The notes: a model not told the origin generated them from the sequence alone. Numbered from the stretch's first letter, positions 11,330 through 24,427 are shown. The stretch: DNA of 64,000 nucleotides from Siphonodentalium dalli (GCA_032622095.1 CP136064.1:110844004-110908003), one strand, 5' to 3'. Numbers and translations: made by a program.

Positions 11330-11743
11330 ATGGAGAACCTCCGCAACGGTGATGTTTTAATTCTGAAGAAAATCGAACCAAATCACTCGGGTATTCAATT
11401 CTGTAAACAGACGTATAAACCCCCCCATGCTGATATCCACTTCTGTGAACCCACATTTGAACCTTCTCTTCCTGGAATTCAACTTTGTGTACCAACGCAC
11501 CCTGACCCTTCGTTGCACCCAGCTGTTGTTCCTGAACCAATACATCATCAACGTAACCTGATGAACTATAAACAGCATTGCTGGAAATCTAAGGAATCTG
11601 AAATCTTTGATTTATTCTGGGAGAAAATAAGTGGACGCTCTGGAATGTCCATGACGCAGACCTGTTCAAATTTTCACAAGATGACGTATTGTAGCGACTC
11701 TAGGCTCGGAACTCCACTTGGCTGCTTCGAGCTTTACATGTAG
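11330..11743 (+). CDS. Hypothetical 137-codon ORF with internal repeats
   Basis: An ATG in good Kozak context (gaaaaATGG) opens 137 codons. The product has three imperfect repeats of the form (G/D)I(Q/H)(F/L)C-x-(P/Q)T, at GIQFCKQT, DIHFCEPT and GIQLCVPT, spaced about 17 residues, then NYKQHCWKSKESEIFDLFWE and a cysteine-containing end. No signal peptide, membrane segment or known domain is seen. An opposite-strand ORF overlaps it, showing that the DNA repeat can keep several frames open by chance. It lies in 1.9 kb free of the named repeat families. It could be a lineage-specific gene, an old transposon fragment or chance. Confidence 0.2.
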   Translation: MENLRNGDVLILKKIEPNHSGIQFCKQTYKPPHADIHFCEPTFEPSLPGIQLCVPTHPDPSLHPAVVPEPIHHQRNLMNYKQHCWKSKESEIFDLFWEKISGRSGMSMTQTCSNFHKMTYCSDSRLGTPLGCFELYM

Positions 11744-11874
11744 GTATCATGGTATTAGGTTATAATAGCGTATATTTAAGAAATGACTTGAAGATCAATT
11801 GGAGTCATTGGATTTTGAGAGTAATTAAACAGAGTTGTGAATCCCGACCCGAAGAGAACTTTGTTACTCTGCCA

Positions 11875-12064
11875 GTCTCCCATAGGGAGCCTGGCATATA
11901 TAAGAACATGCACTGGCTTACAAGGTCAAGATGTTATATTATTAAGCCAATGTATTCTCTTATATATGCAAGGCTCCCTATGGGAGATTCACATATACCG
12001 GTAAGAGAATGCATTGGTACAGGGTTTTCACAAAATTTCAGAAAGCTCCAGCCATGGAACGGTT
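11875..12064. mobile_element. Family E element, left end missing
   Basis: Both hairpins and the right end (CAGCCATGGAACGGTTAA) are present. Confidence 0.75.
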
Positions 12065-12659
12065 AATTATTATAAGTTTTTTTAGGGTGCATGGTAATAT
12101 GCATGGTTTGATTAATACATTATACAATTATGAGAGCCCTATATAGCTACATGTACTTTGACACAGAAAAGAATGCCACTTGTACTTCAATTGGATTCTA
12201 AATGACCAGCAAGGCTGTCCTTCTCAATAGCTCCATGTCTTTTGTTCTCGGGTAGATTACCATAGGTGATTGTTCTCAGAATGGATTACTCCAACCGTAA
12301 AATAGTTGAGTAGCAGATCCCTAATAATCCCCTTGAGTAAGTAAACAAAGGATAATATCCACCAAGGATACAGACCATTCATCATGTGATTGATTTTGTT
12401 TTTCTCCACACAAGACGGTATGTTATATGCAGAAGATGCATTGTTTTCCACAATTTTTGGCATGGATGACTCTAGATGATATACTTTTCTAGCAGCTGAG
12501 ATCAATAGGTGATAAATAAATAACCACAACAAGAAGTGGACAGACCTATAGTTGTAGGTCCTTGAACATAAAAAAGTAGCTGACTATAGATATATACCAC
12601 TAATTAATAGTGCATGGCTTGCATTGAGTTGCAATCAGCCTTTTTACCCCCCCCCCCCC

Positions 12660-12892
12660 CCCTTCCATATAGAAATGGGCTGGGCTGGGCTCTGTGTCCG
12701 TCTTTCCGTTTGTGAGTTCATCTGTAAAATCTTTAAATCTCTATATCAGGAATGTTCAGGGTCACCTCCAGATGGGAGACATAAAAAAAAAAAAAAAAAA
12801 CATGCCACCAGCAGCCATGTTGGATTTCAAATTTGATTCCATTTATTTGAGAATTGTTTTGAAAATTTACAGGCATGTGTAGGATCACTTCT
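12660..12892. repeat. Dispersed repeat J fragment
   Basis: CACCTCCAGATGGGAGACAT, A-run, CACCAGCAGCCATGTTGGAT, as in J copies. Preceded by poly-C (12643-12662). Confidence 0.65.
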
Positions 12893-13149
12893 GGAGCTTC
12901 CTGAAATTTTGCGAAAAACCCTGTGCCAATGCATTCTCTTATATACATATGCGAGTCTCCCATAGTGAGCCTCACATATGTAAGAGAATGCATTAACCTA
13001 ACATTGCTAACAATATTTACCCTTGACCATGTAAGCCAGTGCATTCTCTTATATATGCGAGTCTCCCTATGGGAGACTCACATATATAAGAGAATGCACT
13101 GGCACAGAATCCTTTATGCTGCACCAGCGCAGCTCACATCATAAAAGGT
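12893..13149. mobile_element. Family E element
   Basis: GGAGCTTCCTGAAATTTTGC left side, two palindromes, right end ATCATAAAAGGTTAA. Its left end abuts a J fragment. Confidence 0.78.
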
Positions 13150-13445
13150 TAATATACAAATCATTTGATTTGCCTATGAGATCAGATAACGCTCCCTATC
13201 ATGACCAGGCAATGAATTAGGGACAGGAGCATGAGTAAACATTCATAAATCAAAGGATGTGTGTAGCTCTGATATAATAGAATCATAAGCAAATATGAGT
13301 GATACGTTTTTTTTTTGTGATTCATATTTCTTATTGGATCCATTTCTCATCTTTGATTTGAAGTTTTAGGCTATAAATTTGACTCATATTTGATGACTAA
13401 CATTCTGATGTGGAGCGAATTCATGCCTGTCTGGATTACATGTAC

Positions 13446-13760
13446 ATTAAAGGTACTCAATCCGATCAGATGGTCCCCATATCATCAAGATACAAAAACA
13501 TCAACATTTCTTCAAAATATATACGCTTTAGTTATCAGAATCGATTAATTGCAACAAAATAATGCTAACCACTGGTCAACTATGATATCAAATTTCCCAA
13601 AACGTGTTATTTATCAACATTTTGTTCAATGAAATATGGCCGTATTATCACCTTGAGTATCAAAACATTTGGCCGCATTACCACTTGATTTCAGAGTTAT
13701 CCATCTTCATCCGCAATTTTGTCTGAGACCGTCCATTTGACGACGTATTTTTCTGGGCCA
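13446..13760. mobile_element. Family B element, long-centre variant
   Basis: TTAAAGGTACTCAATCCGAT at the left. The centre is shared in reverse with 7511-7740; then TTATCCATCTTCATCCGCAA and a truncated right arm. Confidence 0.65.
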
Positions 13761-13769
13761 CTAATAATT

Positions 13770-13947
13770 GCATCATACACTGTTTGAAACAGTGAGATTC
13801 GGATGCACCAATCTCTGAGTTCCAATCATGAATAATGTCCTACTGCTAGTGTGCTGAAGTAGGTCCTCAGTACCTACGGACCATATAGCACATAGCGTGC
13901 ACTTTTACATCCATAATAGTTACGGACGTCATAGCAGTGAAGAGGTT
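13770..13947. repeat. Family G right part, hAT empty site
   Basis: Matches 8815-8932 plus 9907-9978 without the hAT; ends GCAGTGAAGAGG before TTAA. A short extra segment is near 13855. Confidence 0.72.
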
Positions 13948-14040
13948 AATTAATACTGCAGGAATTTTATACCTTGGAATCCAGCAAATTACCGGTAAGA
14001 CATTTTTGCCTGGAAGATGTATATTAAATTGCCTTGGTTA

Positions 14041-14336
14041 TCACTGATACATCCACCATTTGCTAAAAGCATAATTGAATATCTTGAAAAAACTTGAAAT
14101 TTTTTGAGATATAGTCTTGAATGCACTTGAATTTCATAAATTTGGCCTTGAACATTTTTGAGATACAGTAATGCCCTGAGTAATCGACCCCTTAACCCCG
14201 AGAGCTTTCCGATGAATGGCAACAAGCCTTTTTTCCGACTAAATCCTGAAAAGTTATCCATAATTCTGCTGAGGTCAAGGGGTCGATTACTGTATGGCCT
14301 TGAGTGACCTTGCACTTCATTAGGCCTGTCATGAAG
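14041..14336. repeat. Repeat P carrying a family A insertion
   Basis: Flanks 14041-14165 and 14293-14336 match, in reverse, the uninterrupted P copy at 28629-28757. They contain CTTGAA-rich text (e.g. GGCCTTGAACATTTTTGAG). Confidence 0.75.
14166..14292. mobile_element. Family A element with TA duplication
   Basis: Starts CAGTAATGCCCTGAGTAATC and ends with its inverse, with TA at 14164-14165 and 14293-14294. The uninterrupted P copy reads ...TTTTGAGTTATGGCC at this point, showing a single TA before insertion. TA duplication and CAGT ends indicate a Tc1/mariner-type foldback element, internally deleted. Confidence 0.86.
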
Positions 14337-14916
14337 GAACCATGTGATATGAGTGTGACGACTTCTCTATCTGTTCTTGTTAGATGATAATGCTGCATGA
14401 TCTTTCAGTTGAATCTACCTGTATGTGACCTTCATGCTTCCAGCTGTGTCCCCGATCAGAGCACAGAGGGGGCAATCATGCAACCAAACAAGACAAGATT
14501 AATTTAATAACGGCAAACGGCTCATCTATTATCTTTTACTGCTGAAATTTTCGCCACCGCTGCACACAATTATTTGCAATAATTATTAAATTTTCCGAGC
14601 AAGCTCAAATTAATTTGCTGCACGTTGATAGTAATTTTCCTGCCATTATGAGACATTTATTGATCTTGTACACTGTTTCTATTCATTTCGAACTCTCATG
14701 CTCAAATTTATTGTCGTTTCTCATCTGCCGTAAAATCGTCTCAGTTCCGCCCTTAAGTCTGTCTTTGTATTTAGGCAGTTCCCGGTGACAATGGAATTAG
14801 CTGTTAGTACACATTTTTTAGTGTTGCAATATTTCTGAGAATGTGGAATAGTTTGCAGTCATTAGATATTGGTTGGGCAACAGATGCTTGAAGGCATCTT
14901 GAGGACTACATTTTAA

Positions 14917-15163
14917 CCCTTCCATGACTGGAGCTTCCTGAAATTTTGCCAATGCATTCTCTTATATATGCGAGTCTCCCATAGGGAGCCTCGCACATAT
15001 CTGAGAAGTAAATGGCCTAACAATATTTACCTAACCTTGAAAGCCAGTGCATTCTCTTACATGTATATATGCGAGGCTTACTATGGGAGACTCACATATT
15101 TAAGAGTATGCACTGGCACAGGATCTTTAATGGTGCACCAGCGCAGCTCCCATCATGAGAGGG
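14917..15163. mobile_element. Family E element, full length
   Basis: TTAA at both ends (14913-14916, 15164-15167); the first palindrome is partly decayed. Confidence 0.82.
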
Positions 15164-15820
15164 TTAAATGTTGCAGGTCATGTTGAATATTAAAATGATT
15201 GTGCACCGTGGTATAACTTCTAACTTCAAACTCGTTTCACACATTAGTGAACAATTGAGAATTGACAGTTAAGATTATATGTAATTGGCCGTTTGTTTTT
15301 ACATCAGTTGATATACTATAGTTGGATGGAGTTTTCACAAGTACTGTTAACTTAAACATTATTTCTCTATAAACAAGCCTGTAAATATTCTGCACGCATT
15401 GCACACATTGCTGCACATTTAAAGTTATCATATGAACTCTGAATGATCTAAACCATTTTTTACACAATGTTTAACGTCTAGGGATCACATGGATTGGCTG
15501 GCTGTTGGCATCTAATACCACCCAAGTTTGAAATCTGCCGTTTTACAATCTAAACCTGTCCAATATGTCAGACTCATATTTACACAGAGTGCCTCTTCTT
15601 TAAGACAGTGACTCAGTTGAGAAGACTCATAGCACACTAAGCCGGCATTAGCTGCTCGGCAAAGGCAAAGTTGGTTTGATTCGCAATAACAGCATATGGG
15701 TGTCATGTGTAAACTGATTATTTATCTGCATGTGCAAGATTGTCACTTGCTTACAGAGGTTTGGTTGTTTTTAAATGCAATGATATTATTTAATTATTCC
15801 ACCATCCGTCTCCACCAGTA

Positions 15821-16000
15821 CAGTAATGCCCTAAATAATTGACTCCTTAACCACAGCAGAATTATGGGTAATTTTTCAGGATTTAGTCGGAAATATGGAA
15901 TGGCAACAAGCCATATTTCCGACTAAATCCCTGACTAAATCCTAAATAATTACCCATAATTCTGCTGTGGTTAAGGAGTCGATTATTAAGAGCATTTCTG
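15821..16000. mobile_element. Family A element
   Basis: Both ends present with a shortened centre. The motif CCGACTAAATCC is duplicated in the right arm. Confidence 0.87.
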
Positions 16001-16107
16001 TACTGATATTCCAATTAACCCATTATTTATTTAGCAAACTGCATTGCATAACATTTTCCAAATTATTCCCTCTCCAAGATGAGCTACAATGGCCAAAAAT
16101 GGCAATA

Positions 16108-16308
16108 CATGTGCTCTTTCTATGCTAAATGGATTCTCCCACTCAGTTATAAAAGTATACATTAGAATGGTCTATTGTTCATCTTGAGGGGTTTTCAGGA
16201 AAAACAAGCATACAACATGCAGATAATACAAGTGCAGAACGAGTCATATTTAATTGGAGTGAAATGTTCAGATAAAAGTTATTATCTGAACATTTCCTAT
16301 GGGAACAA
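16108..16308. mobile_element. Family D element
   Basis: Starts CTCTTTCTATGCTAAATGG; hairpin loop lost (GTTCAGATAAAAGTTATTATCTGAAC). A family A copy follows directly. Confidence 0.75.
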
Positions 16309-16894
16309 CAGTAATGCCCTAAATAATCGACTCCTTAAAGTGATGTGAAACACTTAGTTAGGGTGATCAAATAAAAATGTAGAATGATCTTGCTGAAAGT
16401 AGTTATTTTTACGAATATAAATCCAAGTTTACAACACACACTGTCATTCTTATATATCAATTAAATTCAATGACTCTCGGTGGCGAAATCATTTGCATTC
16501 GTTTATCGCCGTTTGTTGCGTTCCGAATCGAGATGTAAATATTTACAATTGCATGTTGTTCTGGCGATGTTTTCTATGGAGTGGTGTTGTCGATTTCGTT
16601 GAGATTTCCGGCGATGTTAGTATAATTTAACATCCCCCAGTTGGCATAGTGCCTGTGTACTAACTTATCAGTTTAATGCACCTGAACAAGTCCATAATAT
16701 GTCTTTAACCACAGCAGAATTATGGGTAAATTTTTCAGGATTTAGTCCGAAATATGGGTTGTTGCCATTCATCGGAAAGCTCTCACTGAGAGCTTTCCGA
16801 TGAATGGCAAAAAGTCATATTTCCAACTAAATCCTGAAAAATTGCTTTCAGACATTATTAAGGATTAAGGAGTCAATTATTTAGGGCATTGCTG
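16309..16894. mobile_element. Family A palindromic element, interrupted by C
   Basis: The left end (CAGTAATGCCCTAAATAATC) at 16309 and the remainder at 16705-16894 form one A copy split by the C insertion. A short extra segment near 16845 breaks the right arm. Confidence 0.82.
16339..16704. mobile_element. Family C element inside family A
   Basis: 366 bp flanked by TTAA at 16335-16338 and 16705-16708. Removing it and one TTAA restores the A sequence CTCCTTAACCACAGCAG found in every other A copy. Ends AGTGATGTGAAAC and, inverted, AGACATATTATGGAC. This is the reverse orientation of the copies at 910 and 29532. Confidence 0.9.
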
Positions 16895-16904
16895 TACTTG
16901 CCAA

Positions 16905-17611
16905 TGATGCTTCAGTATACATACATGTAGGGTTAATAGGTAATGTGTTTTTACAAGGCTTAACAATACCGGAACTTTATCCCTCTTTGACAGATATTGT
17001 CTTTCAAATAAAACATTCCAATAATTTAATATTATTGTTCTGTAATCGAGCAATGTTCAGCCCACAGATGATAGTGAAAATATGTTGTGTGAAACAAAGA
17101 CGACTTTACGTATCAAATCACGTTTTGATCCTGGATTTTTTCATATCGACTAAGTTAGACCCAATTGTCTCAGTTCAGTTTTATTAAATTAGACCTTGCT
17201 GGTTATTGTCAATTCTCCTTTTCTGTGGGAATGAGCTTTTCCACAAGGAACAATTGCCTCATTTTATTGACAGCCTAATCCTTTCTTTTCCAATCGGCAA
17301 TATGTCTCCGGAAATTCCCAGGTGAATTTGAACTCTCTTGTTGCTACTATGTAAGGAAGATTTTATTTGAAATGGTTCGGTGTTTTCATGAAATGAAAAT
17401 CAATTTCAATTTATTCTATTTGCTAAATTAAATTGACCTGTCATTGTGATATCCTCCATGACACCATGACAAGAAACGTCCTGTCAATCCAACTGATCAT
17501 TGTAGTTGCAGTATGCTAGACTCTGAAGATAAAAAAAATATCTCCAATTAACACACAAATTCTGAGGTTATGTGTTATGCAATTTTCCAAGGAATTATTT
17601 TTTACTTTTAA
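16905..17611. other. No gene seen
   Basis: No supported exon; an 80-codon frame at 16945 has no recognisable features. 15168-15820 and 12065-12640 are likewise empty. Confidence 0.45.
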
Positions 17612-17800
17612 CCACTGCCTCCTGGTGGCTCAGTTGGTAAGTTAAATGACACATGCTAACATAAGACACCGGCAATAACGAAGCTGGTTTGAATATCCTG
17701 ATAAGTGCAGATTTGTGATCCACACACAGCAGTGACGGTAACCTGATTGGGCAAGTTCGTCAGTTATTTTCATGGAATTGGTGGTTTTTAACCCTTTGGA
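17612..17800 (+). repeat. tRNA-derived SINE
   Basis: TGGCTCAGTTGG (17627-17638) is an exact RNA polymerase III box A. GGTTTGAATATCC about 55 bases later is close to box B. The stem sequence does not form a tRNA cloverleaf, and the text runs on into an unrelated tail. Single copy in this window. Confidence 0.55.
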
Positions 17801-18124
17801 GAGTATTTATAACATCATATACATGACGTCAATCGTGAGATTAATGTCAACGTCATAGCAATAATTTTTAACAAATTCGGGTCAAAAGGGTCCAATAATA
17901 TTCACTATTAAAGTGAACATACCGTAGCAACATTCTGCCCAAGTAAGCTAAAAAATATCGGACAAAATGTGTGTAATTTCGTACCTTAAGTTTGGAAAGT
18001 CCCACTAGAACCAAAGAACTATATTGCGAAATGGTGTGATTTGGTTCTCCGATTATGTCTAAACGCACATGGACGACATTGTCACAACAACATGCATGGC
18101 AGGTGAAACACAAGAGTTCTAATT

Positions 18125-18720
18125 ATAACCCCCGCAACGAGTTGTGGGGGGGGGGGGATACTGGAATCGGCTTGTCCGTCCGTCCGTGGACACAATTTTA
18201 TCCGGAGTTTTTCTCAGTCGTTTTATGATAATTTTCCGTGAAACTTGGCACAGACATCAACCACCATGGGCACCTGTGCACCTGCGATTATGACATCTGT
18301 CGGACTTTTTTTTTGGTGGAGTTATCCCCCCTTTTTTGACTTAGAAATATTTTTGCAACATGCATAATTGTGTCTGAGCTTTTATTCCTACATTAGGTCA
18401 ATGTTTTTAAATCTTGGCACTGAAATTTAGTACCATGGGAACCTGTGCACCTGCGATTATGACGTCTGTCCGACTTTCTTTTTTGTGGAGTTAGTCCCCT
18501 TTTTCGACTTGGAACATTTTCGCAACATGCATAATTTTGTCCGAGCTTTTATTCCTACATTTTTCGGTCAATAGGTTTAAGATTAGGGTTAGGTTTATGC
18601 ACCTGCAATGGGAACTGTAATTTTATTATTTTTACTAAATGTTTACTGACATGTGAAACATCTTAGTATTTTAAAAACACGAGGGGTATCCTTAGTCCCA
18701 TTGGGACAGTCACACCTTTA
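18125..18720. repeat. Dispersed CCGTCC repeat (K type 2)
   Basis: Starts CCCCCGCAACGAGTTGTGGG with a G-run, GTCCGTCCGTCCGTGG, two ~180-bp units (CACCTGCGATTATGACATCT...) and ends CACGAGGGGTATCCTTAGTC. Confidence 0.68.
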
Positions 18721-20479
18721 GTTTGCTGCAGTTTTGATGAATAGTCAACAAAACTACCGCTTTGATTCTACATTCTGTCATTAAGTTTTTAGTGCTGGAA
18801 TTGTTCTCATCCCACATAGGAAATTTGATTTTGGGGCTATCGGTTTTCCTCATTAAATTGGCTGGAAAGCCCCAAGCTAATTATAGAAACCACAGACTAT
18901 TACCCAGCAGGTGACAGAGCCTGAAAAGAAGTATGACTTGTGCGCTCTGGTAGAGATTGTGAAAATTGATGCCAAAAATATTGTAGCTATTCAGAGTATG
19001 TCATAAAAAATGTAAGGATTCATTGCTATTGCTAGCTAGTGCATCCTCATCTACTTTGAACTCCCACATGTGATATTATTGACAGATATACTGATATTTC
19101 ACATCATTTAGAATAATTGTGGTGTATGCTAACATATGTTAGTATCCTTTTTACACTCAGACCACAAAGGAATGAATATTCTGAAACATACATTCATTTC
19201 CCTTGTGTAAAATATGTAATTCTATCAACTACACCATTATTATCGCTAGTTAGGCGTAGATATAGATTGGATTTTTCCTTCCTTTCTCTGTTATTTTCTG
19301 TTGAGATGTAATTTCCCTTGATGATAAGAATGCTTTGTCAAAGTAATTTTCTCGGCAATTAGAATGATTTGTCAAAGGTGTTGGTCTTTTCATTAGGAAT
19401 AATGTCAGTTTATATCTTATATGGTTTGATTAGATTGAATTGATCAAGCCTAGCTAGTTCTGACAATTCACTGACCCACCCACTGCATGATAATTACCAA
19501 GACAAATGAATGCTCCTTTAGCAGAGAATGTCCTGGCAAACACATATTGACAATGGCTTGTGGTGAACTCATAAATATGGGAGCATCTCGATCTGCCGAC
19601 GGCTATTGTTTCCAGGGGTACCTGCACGATGTGTGAATGATTCCTTAGTTCAATCGTTTGCCGCTTATAGTCTATTCCTCTTTTCTTTTGGGGTTTTAAT
19701 GCTTTGCCCTCTTTTATTTTTGGGTTTTATTGATTTGTAACTATGTCGTTCTTTATGTTGATGGTGGCAACACTCTTTGTGTTGATGGTGGCAATACATC
19801 CAGTGGACATTCTTGGGTCGACGTGATTTGATGCCGAATTTGAAGTCATTGAAAACCATGGATGAAGAACACATTTACTTGAGAACTTGCCATGACGAAG
19901 ATAGAAAATCGAGTGTGATCAACTTTGAAGAGACATATGGTTTTTATAACTCAATACGAATTGCCGTTACAAAACAACAGTTTACTACTATTTCACTGAG
20001 TGAACATGCAAATCTCATCTGACGACGACTCATTTGAAACGCGCTCAGGCAGCATGCTAAATCAACACTGCATCGAGAGCAAACTGTTATTTAATTAATA
20101 CAGAATATAGACGCGATGCTCAAATCTTGCCGGCGATATTTCTGCAGCCTCGTCGGCAAAGTGAGAATAAGCCATAAATACTAATATTGTGGTCTGTTGT
20201 GGCAAAATATAATCTGAGACAGACAGTTACAGAATTAAAATGGGATGGGATACTCTAATGTGCACGTGTTAAAATGTTGGTCAATATCGATGGCCAATAG
20301 AAACTATATTGCCACAAGGCCTACAAAACATCCCCTCCCTATACTGCATATCAGACTCACCCAAACGTATGATATGTCACCTCACAATCTTGTCTATTCC
20401 AATCTATACTTCGTTCTGCTATACTAAATCTATTTTCAATCATTTTCTTTCTATTATTCCATATGAAAAAAGAGAAATC
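18721..20479. other. No gene seen
   Basis: Unassigned; a 22-bp direct repeat (TTTATGTTGATGGTGGCAAC-like) at 19755-19798. Confidence 0.45.
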
Positions 20480-20962
20480 TCATTTTGATATATCTATCGA
20501 CCCAGCCCACACTGTGAATAGCTGAGCAACATATATACCAAGTTATGGCCCTTTTTCGACTTAGAATCTGGTCAATTTCTGGTTTCCGGGTGATAACTTT
20601 AGTTTGTGTGATCTTATCTTAATCAAATTTAGTATGATAGTTTATCAGCCCAAAATACAGGTCAGATTCTAATATGGGTTTGCTCTGCCCATTTTTGTGA
20701 GAGTTATGGTCCTTTTACGACTTAGAATCCTGTCAATTTCTTGTTTCCGGATGATAATTACTTTAGTTTGTGTGATCATATCTGAATCAAATTTGGTATA
20801 TGAGTTTATCAGCTCGAAATACAGATCAAGTTCGAATATGGGAACGATCCACCCAATTTGTTCTGAAATTTAGTATCGGATTTAGGGTCCTTGTTATTTT
20901 TTTCAGAAAAGCTGATGCCCCCAATGAAGCCACTTTTTCGGGGGACACTGGCCGGACGGCCT
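20480..20962. repeat. Dispersed repeat K
   Basis: Tandem ~185-bp units with TTACGACTTAGAATC, TTTCCGGATGATAA and GAATCAAATTTGGTAT; ends CGGGGGACACTGGCCGGACG. Confidence 0.7.
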
Positions 20963-20963
20963 T

Positions 20964-21216
20964 TTATTTTTACTAAATGGATTCTCCCACTCAATTATAA
21001 AAGTATACAATGGAATGGCCTATTATTAATTTGGAAGGAAAAATGAGCGGACAGCAAACAGACAAAAAGTTAATAGAAGTGCAGAAGGAAACATATTCAT
21101 TGGTGGGAAATGTTCAGATAATTACTTGAACAAACGACATTGTTGAACTTATTATCTGAACATTTCCTAAGGGAACTATTTGTCAATATGAGTATTTAGT
21201 AAAGAAAGGGTTAAAT
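20964..21216. mobile_element. Family D element
   Basis: From TTTTTACTAAATGGATTCTC to GTAAAGAAAGGGTTAA; its left end abuts a K repeat. Confidence 0.75.
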
Positions 21217-21262
21217 TGACCAAAGAAAGTCCCCAGATCAATACATGTACCTTGTGCTAATA

Positions 21263-21383
21263 CAGTAATGCCCTTGGTGAGAGCTCTCTGATGAATGGCA
21301 ACAAGCCATATTTCCGACTAAATCCTGAAAAGTTACCCATAATTCTGCTGTGGTTAAGGAGTCGATTATTTAGGGCATTACTG
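21263..21383. mobile_element. Family A element, left arm deleted
   Basis: Only CAGTAATGCCCT of the left arm remains; the right arm is complete. TA on both sides. Confidence 0.86.
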
Positions 21384-21592
21384 TACTACCGTAAGAACAA
21401 ATTCTCTGAGCACTATTATTGCTTACTAATTTGATTTGGAAATCTCTGCTGTTGAATTATTTAGGTGGGTATTAGCATGACAATGCAGCCATTCCTTCTC
21501 ACAGGCAGTTATTATTTTTGCCAGATAGGAGTATTATATACATTTAAGATAATGGCTGAAAACTACATTATTTCAGCTAACGGATCGATCTA

Positions 21593-21787
21593 TAGTAATG
21601 CCCTAAATAATTGACTCCTTAACCACAGCAGAATTATGGGTAATTTTTTAGGTTTTATTCGGAAATATGGCTTGTTGCCATTCATCGAAAAGCTCGCACT
21701 GAGAGCTTTCCGATGAATGGCAACAAGCCATATTGCCGACTAAATCCTGAAATATTACCCATAATTCTTTTATTTAGGGCATCACTG
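21593..21787. mobile_element. Family A element
   Basis: Complete left arm; the right arm lost about 25 bases near its outer third. Confidence 0.86.
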
Positions 21788-24059
21788 TAGATCACAGGCT
21801 GAGATCGTTCCATTCACTGAAACAATGTACAGTTTCAAGCTATATTATTTGGCTTAAAACATGGCTAATCCAAACTATCATCTTTGATCAGAAGGATTAA
21901 CCTGCAAAATTGGGTCAAAGACACCTGAGTTGTAACATATGGTCGTCTTTAATATCCACCCGCACATTGGCTGCACCAATGTTGTGTCACATCTTACCCA
22001 TTGTCAACTTAATAAACTGTTAGTACCCCATTGCTTGGAGTAACAAATATCATCGGAGTTTTGCTCTTACATTTCGTAATACATTTAAATGCAATAATAT
22101 TATTAGTTGAGGAATAAATACAGCCTGCCAAAATTAGATTTGAGAAATTATAACAGTTGAAAATTTAATGATTGTATTACCAAACAAATTATTTTCAATT
22201 ATACTTGAAAATAATTGTATAGAATAACCACATGTATATACGTATCATGGTATCATACAAGCTATATAAACATTCACAGTGAAACTGTCCAGTTGAATAT
22301 TATAGAGCATCCATTATTAAAATAATGAATCATTGTTTGTAAAATAATGTACGATCATGACAATAACCATCCATTATCCTTTATTACTGGACACGATGAA
22401 CAAATTAGTGACATCACAGCCATGTTTTAATATAGAAAAATCAAGAGCATACCTCAACATTACAGCTAGATTAATGTGTATGTTTTTTCCCAAAAACCAA
22501 CTTTCGTTAACTAAGTTTTCTGGGAATAAATGAATACTCATTAATGAGTAGTAACTTGATTCCAATTGATTCATATGCAGGGACATTTGTAGAGATAGTC
22601 AACATTAAACATCCCATTTATTTATTTTGTAGAATTTGTTATTTTTTTGTACAAAAAATTGACATTCATTGAAATATGCCTTGGCTGACATTCCCACAAT
22701 TTTTTTTTTCTGCGCTCAGCCAAAGTAGTCCCAAGTTTCCTTCAAAGTAAATCAGCTAGTGAAATCTGTTGGGATTTTACGTCAAAGTTCTGAGTATATA
22801 TCTTTCAAAAACAGACTTTACACCCAGATCCAGTGGCAGGATTTTTTGTCAGATTTAATTTACACTACAAATCAATACATGATGCTATATACATTGGAAA
22901 GAGTGACATCTCACAGTCATAATGATGTATTATAATCGTAAATTTCTTGTTAAATTGCAAATAGAATATGCCTCGTAATTATGAGTTTAAACCTTGGTTT
23001 GTTTACATTTAATTCACACTGTCCCTACGCGAGCTAAAATGAGTTCATATTTATGTAAAATATTTTTCATAATACTACTTTCAGTTGACAACTCTTGTGG
23101 AGTTCAGAACAAATAAAATATTTTCTATGGAATAAACCAGTTTACTGTCACAATTGTGACATTTTATTGCAGTTATTGGGGATTTTAGGTGAGTCGGTCC
23201 ACAAAGCTAAGCCCTGATATAGTAAAATAAATACATGTACACTGGGCTTCGATGTAAAAAAGCATTATCACAACCGATATCAACAGCTGGTTTACGTCGA
23301 TGGAAGCTTGGACTAAGCCAAAAGCTGATACTAATTAAGAGGGCTCTAGATGTTAGATCATTGCAATTTAGTTCTCAGCGAACATCACCCCAAACAAACC
23401 AAAGAACTGCATACATGGTGACATCAAACCTTACTAATGGTAGTCAAAAGTAGAGCAGGGTTACAAAATTATCAATATAATTGCATTTTGACACTAATGG
23501 AGGTGTCTGAAGATTACAACGTTTTGTCGAAAACTCAAAAATTGTGTCAGAAGACCATTGAAGTATTGATTTTCATGGGCTAATGATGTTCAATTAACTA
23601 CGAAAATTGTCCAGGTAATTTCCATGGAAAGACTCTATTTTAATCGGAATACCAATTTTGGATGTAACATGATTGTCATGATTATCGTTGCAGGGAAGAG
23701 AGGCATAACTGAGTCTGCCAAATAACTGATTTGTAGAAATCATTGGGTTTGATTGAAATAGATTGAATTTCCCTGACTCCACTCATCAAGAAATTCAAAT
23801 TTGTTTTCCTCGGAACCACTGTTGAAAAAATTCCCTGATGCAACTGAAGAAACTCGGAAAAATTTCCGGCAAATAATGCTATGCACTTATCTTTCACAGC
23901 CCCTCTTCTACTTATTTGTCTGTACTCACTACGGACATATTAAAAACATGCTGTGTGCTACATGCATGGCCATACCATAGTGCAATCGCAGTCAATTATT
24001 GATTCCATTCACTCAAAATTGAGTGTGTTAGGATGTATGTATTTCAAAGTACAATGTTA
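21788..24059. other. No gene seen
   Basis: Long unassigned stretch. A 72-codon frame at 23235 and a G-like fragment near 23925-24030 are all that stand out. Confidence 0.45.
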
Positions 24060-24427
24060 GATGTGAATATTTTGGAGAGTCCCAGGAAAATACCAGAGGT
24101 GATCGAGAAAGCTGTTCTATATAAATCACTGGTGTCCACATGTCTGTGCATCCGTACCAAAAATGGTTTTCGGATGATAACTTTAGTTATAGTTACCTGA
24201 TTGTTTTCAAATTTGGTATATTGATTACTAGTACTCACATGAAAATACAGGTCACGTTCAAATTTGGGTTCGGTACTTAGAATTTACTGATTATTCAGGT
24301 GTTTAATAAAATAAAACTAGTGTTTTAACAACATAAACAGTTGGAAGCAAAGTATGATTCAAAGGTTGTTCCCAGAATCAAATTTTTCATTTCTAAAAAA
24401 GCCACCGGTCAAATAAAGCCACCTTAT

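Noticed and set aside
17612-17690. tRNA gene
   Set aside because: Box A and a near box B are present but no cloverleaf or anticodon arm can be drawn; called a SINE.
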